Source: Anderseniella sp. Alg231-50
GTDB lineage: Bacteria > Pseudomonadota > Alphaproteobacteria > Rhizobiales > Aestuariivirgaceae
NCBI RefSeq assembly: GCF_900149695.1
Contig: NZ_LT703003.1
Span: 2,108,001 to 2,172,000 of the forward strand
DNA: 64,000 bases
Direction of reading: 5' to 3'
In this document: positions 1 through 9,578 of the stretch, one piece after another
How the letters are laid out: every line of letters begins with the position of its first letter
Numbering within the stretch: position 1 is the first letter of the stretch
The notes under the pieces: generated by a model
Told to the model about the DNA's origin: nothing
Seen by the model: only the letters and a program-made list of their open reading frames with translations
Database searches by the model: none
Translations under genes and position numbers: made by a program

Positions 1-765
1 CACGATGAAGAACACCGACAGTGCGAACGCATCCTTGACGGTGGCAAACGGCGTGAACGCAAGCGTGTCCTGTCCGGATTTCACTTCAACACCGGTCGGA
101 TTGCCCTGGCCGGTGACGTGCAGGGCCCAAACGTGCAGGATGACAACGCCAACCAGAACGAAAGGCAGCAGGTAGTGCAGCGAGAAGAAGCGTTGCAAAG
201 TGGCGTTATCCACCGAGAAACCGCCCCACAGCCAGGTCACGATCGCCTCACCGAAGAACGGCACGGCGGAGAACAGGTTGGTGATAACCTTGGCACCCCA
301 GAAGCTCATCTGACCCCATGGCAATACATACCCCATGAATCCGGTCGCCATCATGACGAGGAAAATGGCCACGCCGAGCATCCACAGGATTTCTCGCGGC
401 GCCTTGTAGGAGCCGTAGTACATGCCGCGGGCGATATGGATATAGACCGCGATAAAGAAGAATGATGCACCAACGGCGTGCCATTTCTGCAGCACGTTAC
501 CGAAGTTCACGTTGCGGCGAATGTGTTCAACGGAATCGAACGCCATGTCAACGTGAGGTGTGTAGTGCATGACGAGTACGATGCCGGTGATGATCTGCGA
601 GACCATCATGATCATCAGGATGCCGCCGAACGTGTACCAGTAGTTCAGGTTACGGGGCACCGGATAGGTGACGAAACTGTCATACATAAGCCGCGGCAAC
701 GGCAACCGGTCGTCGACCCATTTCATGACTGGGTTGGTCGGATTGTAAGTAGAGTGTCCGCTCAT
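1..765 (-). CDS. petB: Cytochrome b of the bc1 complex, N-terminal part (gene runs off the window)
   Basis: Reverse-strand frame open from an ATG at 765 to the window edge, about 255 residues. Cytochrome b is the membrane subunit of ubiquinol-cytochrome c reductase and carries two hemes b and the quinone sites. The translation shows heme-ligand histidine contexts in two helices ([15 protein letters not shown] and later [15 protein letters not shown]) and the PWGQMSFW motif after the second helix, all typical of the family. It begins 11 bp after the Rieske stop, so it is co-transcribed with it; a cytochrome c1 gene would be expected further along outside the window. Only the C-terminal portion is missing, by truncation at the window end. 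Family assignment is very secure. Confidence 0.97.
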   Translation of the reverse strand, partial: MSGHSTYNPTNPVMKWVDDRLPLPRLMYDSFVTYPVPRNLNYWYTFGGILMIMMVSQIITGIVLVMHYTPHVDMAFDSVEHIRRNVNFGNVLQKWHAVGASFFFIAVYIHIARGMYYGSYKAPREILWMLGVAIFLVMMATGFMGYVLPWGQMSFWGAKVITNLFSAVPFFGEAIVTWLWGGFSVDNATLQRFFSLHYLLPFVLVGVVILHVWALHVTGQGNPTGVEVKSGQDTLAFTPFATVKDAFALSVFFIV

Positions 766-776
766 GATGTGTTCCC

Positions 777-1337
777 TCAGCCGATCTTGATCTTCGCGTC
801 GCTCAAGTATGCATACTCGGGGACATGAAGGTTTTCTGGAGCGGGACCCTTGCGGATGCGGCCAGCGGTATCGTAGTGCGAGCCATGACACGGGCAGAAC
901 CAGCCGTCATATTCGCCTTCATTGCCGATCGGAACGCAGCCCAGGTGAGTACAGACGCCCATCTGGACCAGATACTGTTCCTTGCCGTCCACGACACGGT
1001 TTGTGTCAGTTGCCTCGCTGCCGTCCGCCACATTGGCGTTACGGGCGTCCTGATCCGGCAGATCTGCGATAGGAACAGCCTTTGCCTCCTCGATTTCCTT
1101 GGCGGTGCGATGCCGGATGATCACCGGATTGCCGCGCCATTTAACCGTGATGGACTGGCCCTCCTCAATGGGAGACAAGTCTACCTCGATAGAGGCCAGC
1201 GCCAGCACGGAGGCTGACGGGTTCATCTGGTCGATCAGTGGAATGGCCAGTGCGGCTGCGCCGACGGCGCCAACCGCGCCGGTGGCTATATAGAGAAAAT
1301 CTCGACGGTCTTCGTCTGGTGCTTCAGCAGTTGACAC
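777..1337 (-). CDS. petA: Ubiquinol-cytochrome c reductase Rieske iron-sulfur subunit
   Basis: 186 residues, GTG start at 1337 preceded by a GAGGGG ribosome site. The protein carries the [2Fe-2S] cluster that passes electrons from ubiquinol to cytochrome c1. It has an N-terminal [11 protein letters not shown] Tat-like signal anchor (about residues 10-35), then the two cluster motifs CTHLGC (about residue 128) and CPCHGSHYD (about residue 148). Size fits bacterial Rieske proteins. It is first in the bc1 operon, followed at once by cytochrome b. The 260 bp upstream (1338-1598) contain no convincing gene and probably hold the operon promoter. Confidence 0.97.
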   Translation of the reverse strand: MSTAEAPDEDRRDFLYIATGAVGAVGAAALAIPLIDQMNPSASVLALASIEVDLSPIEEGQSITVKWRGNPVIIRHRTAKEIEEAKAVPIADLPDQDARNANVADGSEATDTNRVVDGKEQYLVQMGVCTHLGCVPIGNEGEYDGWFCPCHGSHYDTAGRIRKGPAPENLHVPEYAYLSDAKIKIG

Positions 1338-1598
1338 GGGCTTACCCCTCGTTCGGCTTACCTTATTAAATACCCCACCCGTTCACGTTCGTCATAATTC
1401 TGCCACGACGCTGAACAGATGGGACCGGTTTGTGGCATTCGCGCGGTTGAAAGTCCAGATATGAAGTGTCGCACGTCCACGGTTTTTGATTTCGGCATTT
1501 TGATCGTCTGTCGAAGCTCAGATGATACACAGCCGCCACGCCAAAGCCACAGGAAATCCAGCAGGCAGCAGCGGATTCCGGGATGCATCGATAACAAG

Positions 1599-1904
1599 CT
1601 ATTTCATCAGTTCAATCTCTACGAATGCGCATTCGAAATCATTCCCGTTGATCACGTCGTGTTCTATCCCCGCCTCGCGAAAATAGGGCACGCCGGTTTT
1701 CATTTCTCCTGTCGTCCTGCTACCGCTTTCCGTCTCAATCTCAAGGATGCCGTCAAACAACGGCACGACGACATAATCGTACTCGTGACGATGCCAGCCG
1801 GTATTGTCGCCTCGGTTCTTAAACCGCCACTCGGTGACACGTGCGCGATCATTGTTGATAAATTCGGTTGGTATGGCGGTTCCTTCGGCGGTGTCGTCGC
1901 ACAT
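1599..1904 (-). CDS. Small single-domain cupin protein
   Basis: 101 residues with start at 1904, chosen because AAGGAG lies about nine bases upstream; a longer frame to 2069 exists but its extra N-terminus looks non-coding. The sequence has the cupin metal-site pattern: GWHRHEYDYVVVPL gives the H-x-H-x(3,4)-E-like first motif and a second half ends with AGIEHDVING. The product is probably a cytoplasmic metal-binding beta-barrel; substrate cannot be deduced. It is divergent from trmL. Such stand-alone cupins may be small enzymes or sensors, and nothing here decides between these. Confidence 0.8.
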   Translation of the reverse strand: MCDDTAEGTAIPTEFINNDRARVTEWRFKNRGDNTGWHRHEYDYVVVPLFDGILEIETESGSRTTGEMKTGVPYFREAGIEHDVINGNDFECAFVEIELMK

Positions 1905-2017
1905 GATAAATGTCTCCTTCGCAGTTTCGACTACTGTAGAAGAGTTAAGACAGGCGCGCTGTCCCAGTTGGCCTGAATTGATGGTTCCAGACCGGCGAGT
2001 TTCCAAAGGCTGCATAC

Positions 2018-2473
2018 ATGATCGAAATTGCACTTTATCAACCGGACATTGCCCAGAACGCGGCGACAAGTGTGCGGCTGGCAGCCTGTCTCGGGCTGAC
2101 CATCCACATCATTGAACCGGCGGGGTTCGTCTGGAACACCCGCGATTTCCGGCGTGCAGGCATGGATTACATCGATCAGGCTGACATTGTCCGCCAACCG
2201 GACTGGCAGACATTCCTGACGGCAATGGCAGCCAGGCGCATCGTCCTTGCCACCACCCAGGCAGAAACAGCGTACACCGGGTTCGGTTTTCAGACCGATG
2301 ACATATTGCTTGTGGGCCGGGAGAGTGCGGGTGTCCCGTATCACGTTCGGGACACGGTTGCCCATCACATCTCCATTCCCATGCAGCCGGGAACCCGTTC
2401 GCTTAATGTGGCGGTGGCCACGGCCATGATCGCTGGAGAAGCTATGCGTCAGACCGCGTGGCAGACAAGCTGA
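2018..2473 (+). CDS. trmL: tRNA (cytidine(34)-2'-O)-methyltransferase
   Basis: 151 residues, the usual TrmL length. TrmL is a SPOUT-class enzyme that methylates the ribose of the wobble base of leucine tRNAs. The start [16 protein letters not shown] matches the conserved opening (the N-x-G/A-A-x-x-R type motif), and the C-terminal knot motifs GRESAGVP and [10 protein letters not shown] that bind S-adenosylmethionine are present. It stands 60 bp before hemF in the same direction, so the two may share a transcript. Confidence is high from the motifs and length. Confidence 0.93.
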   Translation: MIEIALYQPDIAQNAATSVRLAACLGLTIHIIEPAGFVWNTRDFRRAGMDYIDQADIVRQPDWQTFLTAMAARRIVLATTQAETAYTGFGFQTDDILLVGRESAGVPYHVRDTVAHHISIPMQPGTRSLNVAVATAMIAGEAMRQTAWQTS

Positions 2474-2534
2474 GCATCAGCTATGCTTCTGCCGCACTTC
2501 CCAAATCCCGCAATGCCGGATTATTGTCCTGCGC

Positions 2535-3428
2535 ATGACTGAAACATCGACAGATATTCACACTCGACTTGAATCCAACAAGGCCACGGCCCGGCAGTGG
2601 TTTGAAAGTTTGCGCGACCAGATTTGCGCAAGCCTCGAGAGAATTGAGGATGAGCTTGCCTCGGGACCGATGACGGCGGAGCCGGCCGGCCGGTTCGAGC
2701 GCACGCCCTGGAGCCGGGAAAATGATGGCGGCGGCGGTGTCATGTCGATCATGAAAGGCCGCGTGTTTGAAAAGGTGGGCGTGCACTGCTCAACCGTGCA
2801 TGGGGAGTTTTCCGAGGAATTCCGCAAGCAGATACCCGGTGCCGACCAGGATCCGCGGTTCTGGGCATCCGGTATCTCGCTGATTGCCCATCCGTGGAAT
2901 CCGCACGTGCCGACGGCGCACATGAACACCCGATTCGTGGTGACGTCGAAATCCTGGTTTGGCGGCGGTGGAGACCTGACGCCGGTGCTGATGCGCAGGC
3001 GCACCCAGGAAGATCCCGATTCAGCTGCGTTTCATGCGGCTTTCAAGGGCGCCTGTGATGCGCATGCCGTGGCCGACTACAAGCGATACAAGGAATGGTG
3101 TGACGAGTATTTCTGGCTCAAGCACCGTAACGAACCGCGTGGTATCGGCGGCATTTTCTTTGACTATCTCGACAGCGGCGACTGGAGTGCAGACCTGGCG
3201 TTCGTGAAAGACACCGGCCTTGCCTTCGAGAAATCGTATTGCGATATCGTGCGGGCCAATGTGGACACGCCATGGACGGATGAAGATCGCGAGGAGCAGA
3301 TGGTCCGGCGCGGGCGCTATGTCGAGTTCAACCTGTTGTATGACCGCGGTACGCTGTTCGGACTGAAAACCGGTGGTAATGTCAATTCGATCCTGTCATC
3401 CATGCCTCCTTCCGTGAAATGGCCCTGA
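2535..3428 (+). CDS. hemF: Oxygen-dependent coproporphyrinogen III oxidase
   Basis: 297 residues. HemF oxidatively decarboxylates coproporphyrinogen III to protoporphyrinogen IX in aerobic heme synthesis. Recognised by AHMNTRF and [12 protein letters not shown] in the middle, [10 protein letters not shown], and the C-terminal [20 protein letters not shown] block with SILSSMPP near the end. Length is typical. The last 10 bases overlap the start of the next MFS gene, implying translational coupling. Heme supply fits the nearby bc1 genes, but they are not in one operon. Confidence 0.97.
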   Translation: MTETSTDIHTRLESNKATARQWFESLRDQICASLERIEDELASGPMTAEPAGRFERTPWSRENDGGGGVMSIMKGRVFEKVGVHCSTVHGEFSEEFRKQIPGADQDPRFWASGISLIAHPWNPHVPTAHMNTRFVVTSKSWFGGGGDLTPVLMRRRTQEDPDSAAFHAAFKGACDAHAVADYKRYKEWCDEYFWLKHRNEPRGIGGIFFDYLDSGDWSADLAFVKDTGLAFEKSYCDIVRANVDTPWTDEDREEQMVRRGRYVEFNLLYDRGTLFGLKTGGNVNSILSSMPPSVKWP

Positions 3429-4621
3429 ACGAGCATACGCAATCCGGTATTGCGACATCAGTTGCCAGGCGTAACGTAATTGGCGCCATCACACTGGTGT
3501 TCGGCGCCGATGTCGCCATGGGGTTGACCTATCCGTTGCTCAACCTGCTGCTGGAGGCACGCGGTGTCGACGAGCGAATTATAGGGCTGAACGCGGCCAT
3601 GTCGCCGTTGGGCATCATTGTGATGGGGGTGATACTGCCGCGTCTTGTGGCCAAAAGATCGAGCGCGCCGATCGCCTGGATCGCGATGGCGTGCCTGGCT
3701 GCCTCGATACTGGCCATGGGGTGGTTCACCAGCCTGCCGGCCTGGTTTGCCATCCGGTTTGCGCTGGGTGCGGCAGCTGGCGCGCTGTTCACGCTGTCGG
3801 AAGCATGGCTGATGCATTTTACAGCGGATGAAAACAGGGGGCGCACCACAGCAATCTATACCACGGTCATGGCGACCGGTTTCGGAGCCGGTACGGCGAT
3901 ACTGCCGTTTGCGGGTACTGAAGGCATGCTGCCGTTTGTGATGGGTGCTGCGTTCATCGCGGTGGGTTCGCTGCCACTTCTGCTGATCCGGCTTGACGGG
4001 TCTGAATTCAAGGCGGACGAGAGTGGCGAAAAGACCGGCATGATTGTGTTTGCCTTGGCAGCACCACTGTTGCTGCTGGGAGTGCTGACCATGACCCTGT
4101 TCGATTCGATCATGCTGTCGTTTTTCCCGATCTATGCGGTTCGCCTCTCGCTGGAACTGTCGACCGCGGCCTGGCTGCTCGGCGCGGCGGTGGCTGGCGC
4201 CGCCCTTTTCCAGTTGCCCATCGGCTGGCTTGCTGACCGCTGGTCGCGGCGTGGGGTGATCTGGATTGCTACGCTCGGCACCTGTTCACTGGCACTTTCA
4301 ATGCCGCTGGTCATCAAGACCTGGCTGGCCTGGCCGCTGGCCGTGGCGCTGGGCACGTGTGCCTATGCACTCTACTCACTGGCGTTGGTTGCGCTGGGAG
4401 ACCGGTTCAAGGGGCCTATGCTGGTGGCTGGATCCGCTGCGGTGGCAGCCATGTGGGGGATTGGCGGGATTATCGGCCCGTCGGCGACAGGATGGATTTT
4501 CAAGGTCGCCGGACATGAGACGCTGCCTTATGTGCTGGCAGCACCTTATGTTGTGTTTGCCGTGCTGCTTGCGGTTTCCGGTGGCCATCTGGTGCGGCAG
4601 AGTTGGCGAAAACAGCTCTGA
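3419..4621 (+). CDS. Major facilitator superfamily transporter (first of a tandem pair)
   Basis: 400 residues, strongly hydrophobic with about twelve predicted membrane segments. The start ATG lies inside the 3' end of hemF (10-base overlap). A loop between helices 2 and 3 reads [11 protein letters not shown]-like, where MFS proteins carry their signature, and NAAMSPLG occurs near residue 60. The same [17 protein letters not shown] and NAAMSPLGI segments are in the next gene, so the two arose by duplication. The substrate is unknown; coupling to hemF might suggest a porphyrin or general efflux role, but this is only context. Confidence 0.88.
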   Translation: MALNEHTQSGIATSVARRNVIGAITLVFGADVAMGLTYPLLNLLLEARGVDERIIGLNAAMSPLGIIVMGVILPRLVAKRSSAPIAWIAMACLAASILAMGWFTSLPAWFAIRFALGAAAGALFTLSEAWLMHFTADENRGRTTAIYTTVMATGFGAGTAILPFAGTEGMLPFVMGAAFIAVGSLPLLLIRLDGSEFKADESGEKTGMIVFALAAPLLLLGVLTMTLFDSIMLSFFPIYAVRLSLELSTAAWLLGAAVAGAALFQLPIGWLADRWSRRGVIWIATLGTCSLALSMPLVIKTWLAWPLAVALGTCAYALYSLALVALGDRFKGPMLVAGSAAVAAMWGIGGIIGPSATGWIFKVAGHETLPYVLAAPYVVFAVLLAVSGGHLVRQSWRKQL

Positions 4622-4692
4622 CCCTGGGGCATGACAGTATTGACCGGGCCGTGGCTTGACCCTATTGGCGGCCTCGTGTCCAGTCATGATCC

Positions 4693-5856
4693 ATGACTGT
4701 TATTGCAGACATCCACCCGAGTGTCCGGCGCCGTAACCTGCTTGCGGCATGTGCTGCCATCATCGTGTTCGGCTTTGCCATGGGGCTGACTTACCCCTTG
4801 CTGTCGCTGCTGCTTGAGCGTCGCGGGGTGTCGGAAACCGTTATCGGCATGAACGCGGCCATGTCGCCGCTCGGCATCCTGGTGTTTTCCGTTTTCATCC
4901 CGGTGCTGGCGCGGCGCTACGGTGCGCGAACGGTGACGATTGCGGCAGCATTCTCAGCGGCATTCATTCTGCTGGGCTACAAAGTGTTCCCATCGCTTGA
5001 AGCCTGGTTCGTCCTGCGCTTGGTCCACGGCATGATCGTGTCGACATTGTTCGTATTGTCGGAAAGTTGGGTGGTGAAATATGCCGACCCGGGATCGCGC
5101 GGCAAGGTGGTGGCAATCTACGGTGCGGCACTGGCGGCCAGTTTCGGGGCAGGGCCGTTGCTGATTTCGCTAATCGGCATTGACGGCTGGTTGCCGTTTG
5201 CCATCGGCGCGGCCGTTCTGGTTGTCGCTACGCTTCCCATTGCTATGATCCGTGAAGAGAGGCTTGAGGCGGAAGCCCACGCCGGCTGGGGTGATATCCT
5301 CGCCTTCATCCCGAAGGCACCGATCCTGCTTGCAGCAGTGTTCATCTTCGCCGTGTTCGATGCGGCGACCCTGAGCCTCATTCCCGTCTACGGCGTCAGG
5401 CTGGGTTACGACCTGGCCGCTTCGTCCAACATGCTGACCGTGCTGATTGTCGGCAATGTCATCCTGCTGTTGCCGATCGGCTGGCTGATCGACCACAAGG
5501 ACCGGCGCACCGTAATGGCTGCGCTGGGGGCGATGACCCTGGCCTTGCTGCTGGTACTGCCGCTGGTGGCGGGTAGCTGGGTGCAATGGCCGGTGCTGTT
5601 CGCGGTCGGGGCCACCGGCTACGGTATTTATACCTGCGCGCTGGCCATATTGGGAGATCGCTATACCGGTCACCAGTTGATCGCGGGCTCCTCGTCGTTT
5701 GCAACAATGTGGGGATCAGGTGCGCTGGCGGGGTCACTGATTGCCGGCGGCGCCATGCAGGCAATGGGGCCACACGGTCTTCCGCTGTCGCTTGCAGTGT
5801 GCTTCGCTGTGTTCTTACTGGGAATGTGGCTGCGCCGGGCGCAGCAGCAGGCGTAA
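4693..5856 (+). CDS. Major facilitator superfamily transporter (second of a tandem pair)
   Basis: 387 residues with about twelve hydrophobic segments, homologous to the preceding transporter over its whole length (shared [22 protein letters not shown] and late GDRYTG/GDRFKG segments). It has its own start 71 bp after the first gene. The central cytoplasmic loop (EERLEAEAHAGWGD) is short and charged. Function is not deducible beyond proton- or ion-linked export or import of a small molecule. Confidence 0.88.
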   Translation: MTVIADIHPSVRRRNLLAACAAIIVFGFAMGLTYPLLSLLLERRGVSETVIGMNAAMSPLGILVFSVFIPVLARRYGARTVTIAAAFSAAFILLGYKVFPSLEAWFVLRLVHGMIVSTLFVLSESWVVKYADPGSRGKVVAIYGAALAASFGAGPLLISLIGIDGWLPFAIGAAVLVVATLPIAMIREERLEAEAHAGWGDILAFIPKAPILLAAVFIFAVFDAATLSLIPVYGVRLGYDLAASSNMLTVLIVGNVILLLPIGWLIDHKDRRTVMAALGAMTLALLLVLPLVAGSWVQWPVLFAVGATGYGIYTCALAILGDRYTGHQLIAGSSSFATMWGSGALAGSLIAGGAMQAMGPHGLPLSLAVCFAVFLLGMWLRRAQQQA

Positions 5857-5874
5857 GAAGGAAAATCAGACAAC

Positions 5875-6876
5875 ATGACAATGAACAAGACTGTCCGGCT
5901 GGCTCGCAGGCCCCATGGTGAGGTGCAGCGGGAGGATTTTGCAATCGCCGAAGAGGCATTGAGCGATCCTGCAGAAGGCCAGTTTCGGGTGAAGTCAGCT
6001 TATGTTTCGCTTGATCCGGCCATGCGCGGGTGGATGAACGACTCAAAATCCTATGTGCCGCCCGTCGGCATCGGCGAGGTCATGCGCGGTTTCGTATCCG
6101 GCACGGTGGATGCCTCGCGCCATCCGAAATTCAAGGAGGGTGACACGGTCTCCGGCCTGCTCGGGGTGCAGTCGCACGCCATTACCGACGGGCAGGGCGT
6201 GGCCAAGGCCGACACCTCGCTGGCCCCCCTGCAGACCTGGGTGGGCGGTCTCGGCATGCCGGGCCTGACAGCCTATTGCGGGCTGACCTATGTCGGGGAA
6301 CCTCAAAAGGGAGAAACCGTGGTGGTGTCAGCCGCCTCCGGCGCCGTCGGCCAGGTTGTCGGCCAGATCGCCAACATTTACGGCTGCCGCACCGTCGGTA
6401 TTGCCGGCGGCCCGGACAAGTGTGCGGCTCTGAAAGACGAGTTCGGTTTCGATGCTGCCGTTGACTACAAGAACGGCTGGCTGGCCGATGACCTGAAAGC
6501 CGCCTGTCCCGATGGCATTGACGTGAATTTTGAAAATGTCGGCGGCGACATACTGGATGCGATCCTGCCGTTGATGAATTTCAAGGGCCGAATTGCCATC
6601 TGCGGGCTGATTTCAGCCTATAATGCCACAGCCCCGGTGCCGGGTCCGTACAACTTCCGGTCCATACTGGTGAACCGGTTGAGGGTGCAGGGGCTCATCG
6701 TGTTCGATTTCATCGACAAGTACCCGGAGGCCTATAAACAGCTCGGCACCTGGTACAAGGAAGGCAAGCTGAAATTCAAGGAAGACGTCCGCGACGGTGG
6801 GCTGGATGCGTTTCCGGATGTACTGAAGCTGCTTTATACGGGTGGCAATTTCGGTAAACTGATCCTCAAGGTCTGA
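5875..6876 (+). CDS. NADP-dependent oxidoreductase, medium-chain dehydrogenase/reductase family
   Basis: 333 residues, ATG at 5875 (a second ATG at 5881 is possible) behind GAAGGAAAA. It belongs to the zinc-free leukotriene B4 dehydrogenase / curcumin reductase branch: early YVSLDPAMRGWM, the nucleotide-binding stretch VSAASGAVGQVVGQIA, and NFENVGGDILDAILPLM. These enzymes reduce activated double bonds of enones and similar compounds with NADPH. It sits between a transporter pair and a flavin reductase in the same direction. The physiological substrate is unknown. Confidence 0.92.
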   Translation: MTMNKTVRLARRPHGEVQREDFAIAEEALSDPAEGQFRVKSAYVSLDPAMRGWMNDSKSYVPPVGIGEVMRGFVSGTVDASRHPKFKEGDTVSGLLGVQSHAITDGQGVAKADTSLAPLQTWVGGLGMPGLTAYCGLTYVGEPQKGETVVVSAASGAVGQVVGQIANIYGCRTVGIAGGPDKCAALKDEFGFDAAVDYKNGWLADDLKAACPDGIDVNFENVGGDILDAILPLMNFKGRIAICGLISAYNATAPVPGPYNFRSILVNRLRVQGLIVFDFIDKYPEAYKQLGTWYKEGKLKFKEDVRDGGLDAFPDVLKLLYTGGNFGKLILKV

Positions 6877-6937
6877 GTTGACCGGTGTAGATTGAACGGC
6901 TCTGTTATGGCCGCGAACTGGAATTGGGGAGGCGAAG

Positions 6938-7597
6938 TTGGAATATGATCCGGGGCGGGAGGCCTGCCCGCTGCCCTATTCGCCCTTCAAGAGCTGCACC
7001 GTGCCCCGGCCAATCGGATGGCTGTCGACAATCAGTCAGGACGGCGTGGCGAACCTTGCACCCTACAGCCAGTGGCAGAACCTGACTTTTGATCCGCCCA
7101 TGGTCATGTTTGCGGCAAACCGGTATCCGGACGGGCGGGTCAAGGATACCGTGGCGAACGCGCAGGCGACCGGCTGGTTTGTCTGGAACATGGCGACGTG
7201 GGACCTGCGTGAAGCCGTCAACATATCAGCCACCGCACTTGCCGCGGACGAAGATGAGTTCACTCATGCAGGCGTCAGCAAGGGTGAGAGCGTTCACTGT
7301 GCTGCGCCGCGCGTCGCCGAAGCGCCGGCCCACTATGAATGCCGTTACCTGTCCACCCATACGCTGGACGGCAACTCACCGGTCGGTACGGTGGATGTGG
7401 TGTTTGCCAGGGTTGAACGCATTCACGTGGCTGACGATTATGTGGATGGTTCGGGAAAGCTTGATATCGCGAAACTGCAGCCGATCGCGCGCATGGGTTA
7501 TTACGATTATACGGTTGTCCGCGATGTTTTCGAAATGCAGATACCCGGAGCCGGAGATGCCGCTGCCGCCGGTCTTGAGGGCAAGGTTGTGCGATGA
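6938..7597 (+). CDS. Flavin reductase-like FMN-binding protein
   Basis: 219 residues with a TTG start at 6938, supported by GGGGAGG 7-8 bases upstream. The N-terminal half is a split-barrel FMN-binding domain: RPIGWLSTIS, NLAPYSQWQN and DPPMVMFA are the flavin-contact blocks. Members reduce flavin with NAD(P)H or act as small flavoenzymes. It follows the MDR reductase by 60 bp and may be co-transcribed. It could serve as a flavin supplier for a monooxygenase, but none is adjacent. Confidence 0.87.
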   Translation: MEYDPGREACPLPYSPFKSCTVPRPIGWLSTISQDGVANLAPYSQWQNLTFDPPMVMFAANRYPDGRVKDTVANAQATGWFVWNMATWDLREAVNISATALAADEDEFTHAGVSKGESVHCAAPRVAEAPAHYECRYLSTHTLDGNSPVGTVDVVFARVERIHVADDYVDGSGKLDIAKLQPIARMGYYDYTVVRDVFEMQIPGAGDAAAAGLEGKVVR

Positions 7598-7647
7598 GCG
7601 CCGCAGCGTGCCTGCCGACAGGCTGGCACCTGTACTGTGCCACCTGT

Positions 7648-8247
7648 CTACACAGGCTGCTTGCGGGCCCTTAGGGCAATCCAGGGTTCGATGTCTCCCG
7701 CAAGCCCCTTGATTTCTCCGGTGGTGGTCTCTTCGATGACAAATCCTGCCTGGCTGAGGTGGTCTGACAGTTCCGATTGCGAATAATACGTGTAATGTCG
7801 CCCGAGCCGGTCCCGGGCTGACGCAGTTCCCAGTTTCATGGCGATGTGGAAGTGCCCACCCGGCTTGAGCGCGCGGTGCAATGCGGACAGGTGGCGGGGA
7901 AAGTCCGCTGCCGGCGCGTGCAGAAGGCTGAAATTCGCCCATACCCCGTCATAAGCATCTGTCTCGTCGATGTCGTCGAAGCTGGCCAGCCGCGCACCGA
8001 TATTGTGGGTCTCGTTTGCCAGCCTGACCATTTCAGGCGATGCATCAACCGGATCAACGGTGAACCCGCGACTGCGAAATTCGGCAGCCTCGCGGGCAGG
8101 CCCGCATCCCAGGTCGAGAATGTGTCCGCCGGGTTTTACCTGAGCGGCGAAAGGTGCAAGGTGTGGATCCTGTGGGGCTGACCCGGTCAGGTCGGAATAG
8201 GCATCAACCTGGTTGTTGTAGGCGGCGATTGTTTCATCATCGATCAT
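7648..8247 (-). CDS. Class I SAM-dependent methyltransferase
   Basis: 199 residues from the ATG at 8247, chosen for the AGGAAAC site upstream; the longer frame to 8415 would overlap the cyclase gene by 140 bp. Motif I is ILDLGCGPAREA (about residue 43), followed by the acidic GFTVDPVDAS strand and a late LKPGGHFHIAMK motif, so the fold is a standard Rossmann methyltransferase. The substrate is unknown. It starts 29 bp after the cyclase stop and probably forms an operon with it. Confidence 0.87.
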   Translation of the reverse strand: MIDDETIAAYNNQVDAYSDLTGSAPQDPHLAPFAAQVKPGGHILDLGCGPAREAAEFRSRGFTVDPVDASPEMVRLANETHNIGARLASFDDIDETDAYDGVWANFSLLHAPAADFPRHLSALHRALKPGGHFHIAMKLGTASARDRLGRHYTYYSQSELSDHLSQAGFVIEETTTGEIKGLAGDIEPWIALRARKQPV

Positions 8248-8275
8248 TGTACTGTTTCCTGATCCAGGCGTGTGA

Positions 8276-9448
8276 TCAGCATGTGAGGATTTCGAACTGG
8301 CCGTCATACCCCTTGAGTGTTTCAGTTGCCACCACGCGGGCTGATTCGCCGGTCTGACCGGCAAACTCCCGCGAAAACAGCAACGGCACTTCAAGCGGGC
8401 CACAAAACCCCTCAATGCGAGCGGTAATATTTACTGCCTGGCCGAGCACGGTAAAGTCTATTCGGGTTGTAGAACCGATATTACCGTAAAGAACTTCTCC
8501 GAAATGCAGCCCGATACCGAAGCGCAGATCAGCTGGCCTATCAGTGGATTGCAGCGCCTGGCGGGCGGCCGACAACGCATTCCTGCAAGCTGTCCGGGAC
8601 GTTTCGTCCTGCTCGTCGGAGGGAAAGATGGCCAATACGCCATCGCCGATTAGCTTGAGGATTTCCCCGCCATTTGCTTCGACTGCCCGGGCAATGATCT
8701 CGAAGTACTCATTTGCCAGTGCCAGCGCATCCCCGGCAGCCATGCGGCTGCTCAGCCCGGTCCAGTCGCGAATGTCACTGACCATGATGGCCGCATTTAT
8801 GCTGTCGATGTGGCCTCTTGTGATCTGTCCGTCCAACACCCGGCGGCCGGTTCGAGGCCCCAGATAGGCCTCGGCAACTGCCAGCGATATTCGTTTCGTG
8901 CTGAACACTTCCGCGATCGGCGCCAGCACGGCCGCGATCTCCGAAAACTTTTCAATGTCTGTTCCGGTGAAACCGCCGGCGGTGTCAGAGGTGAAAACCA
9001 GGTTGGCGACGGTGCCATTGGAATACCTGACCGGCAGACCGAAATAATCGGTGCCGCCGCGGGCCTTCAGGTCGTGCAAAACGCCATGGTCGGATGACGT
9101 CAGTTCACCGGCAAGCCGCTTCCTGAACGCGGTTCCGGTCCGGTTGATGATTTCCAAGGGGCTGCCGATATAGCCGGAACGGCCTTCAAGCCCGTGTGGC
9201 GTTTCGATCCGTTCAGTACGCTCTGCATCTTTTTCCCATACCGAACTCAACGCGGCAATCAACGGATGCAGGGTCCGCATTGACAGGCGCAACCGCCACA
9301 AGGGAGCCCCGGATGCCTGCAGTTTCTGGCCGAGATGGCTGACGGTTTCGTCCACATCTGCAAGCAGGCGGCCCTCATCCAGCAACCACCTGATGATCGG
9401 GCCGGACTGCCAGTTACATGATTTGGGAGGGCGGGGAGCGTCAGACAT
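8276..9448 (-). CDS. GAF-like and class III adenylate/guanylate cyclase protein
   Basis: 390 residues. The N-terminal half (about 30-190) looks like a GAF-type sensor region. The C-terminal half is a class III nucleotidyl cyclase: AIMVSDIRDWTGLS supplies the first metal aspartate, KLIGDGVLAIFP the second with the purine-contact lysine, and VNITARIEG the transition-state Asn and Arg. The TVLGQAVN stretch has Gln where many have Asp after Gly. The catalytic set looks intact, so it likely makes cAMP. No membrane segment is visible. It is followed by a methyltransferase gene. Confidence 0.9.
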   Translation of the reverse strand: MSDAPRPPKSCNWQSGPIIRWLLDEGRLLADVDETVSHLGQKLQASGAPLWRLRLSMRTLHPLIAALSSVWEKDAERTERIETPHGLEGRSGYIGSPLEIINRTGTAFRKRLAGELTSSDHGVLHDLKARGGTDYFGLPVRYSNGTVANLVFTSDTAGGFTGTDIEKFSEIAAVLAPIAEVFSTKRISLAVAEAYLGPRTGRRVLDGQITRGHIDSINAAIMVSDIRDWTGLSSRMAAGDALALANEYFEIIARAVEANGGEILKLIGDGVLAIFPSDEQDETSRTACRNALSAARQALQSTDRPADLRFGIGLHFGEVLYGNIGSTTRIDFTVLGQAVNITARIEGFCGPLEVPLLFSREFAGQTGESARVVATETLKGYDGQFEILTC

Positions 9449-9578
9449 TGTTCATTGTGGCAGATAACGGATCAATTGATCAACGCTCAGGAACGGGCCT
9501 GCAATCCCGGACTTGCCAGCCAGCTTGTCACACCCGCCTTCCATCACGCCGCCACAATTCTCGGATGACTGGTGGCCT

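Noticed and set aside
1358-1597. Reverse ORF of 79 codons upstream of the Rieske gene
   Set aside because: No ribosome site, no recognisable domain, and it lies in what must be the bc1 promoter region.
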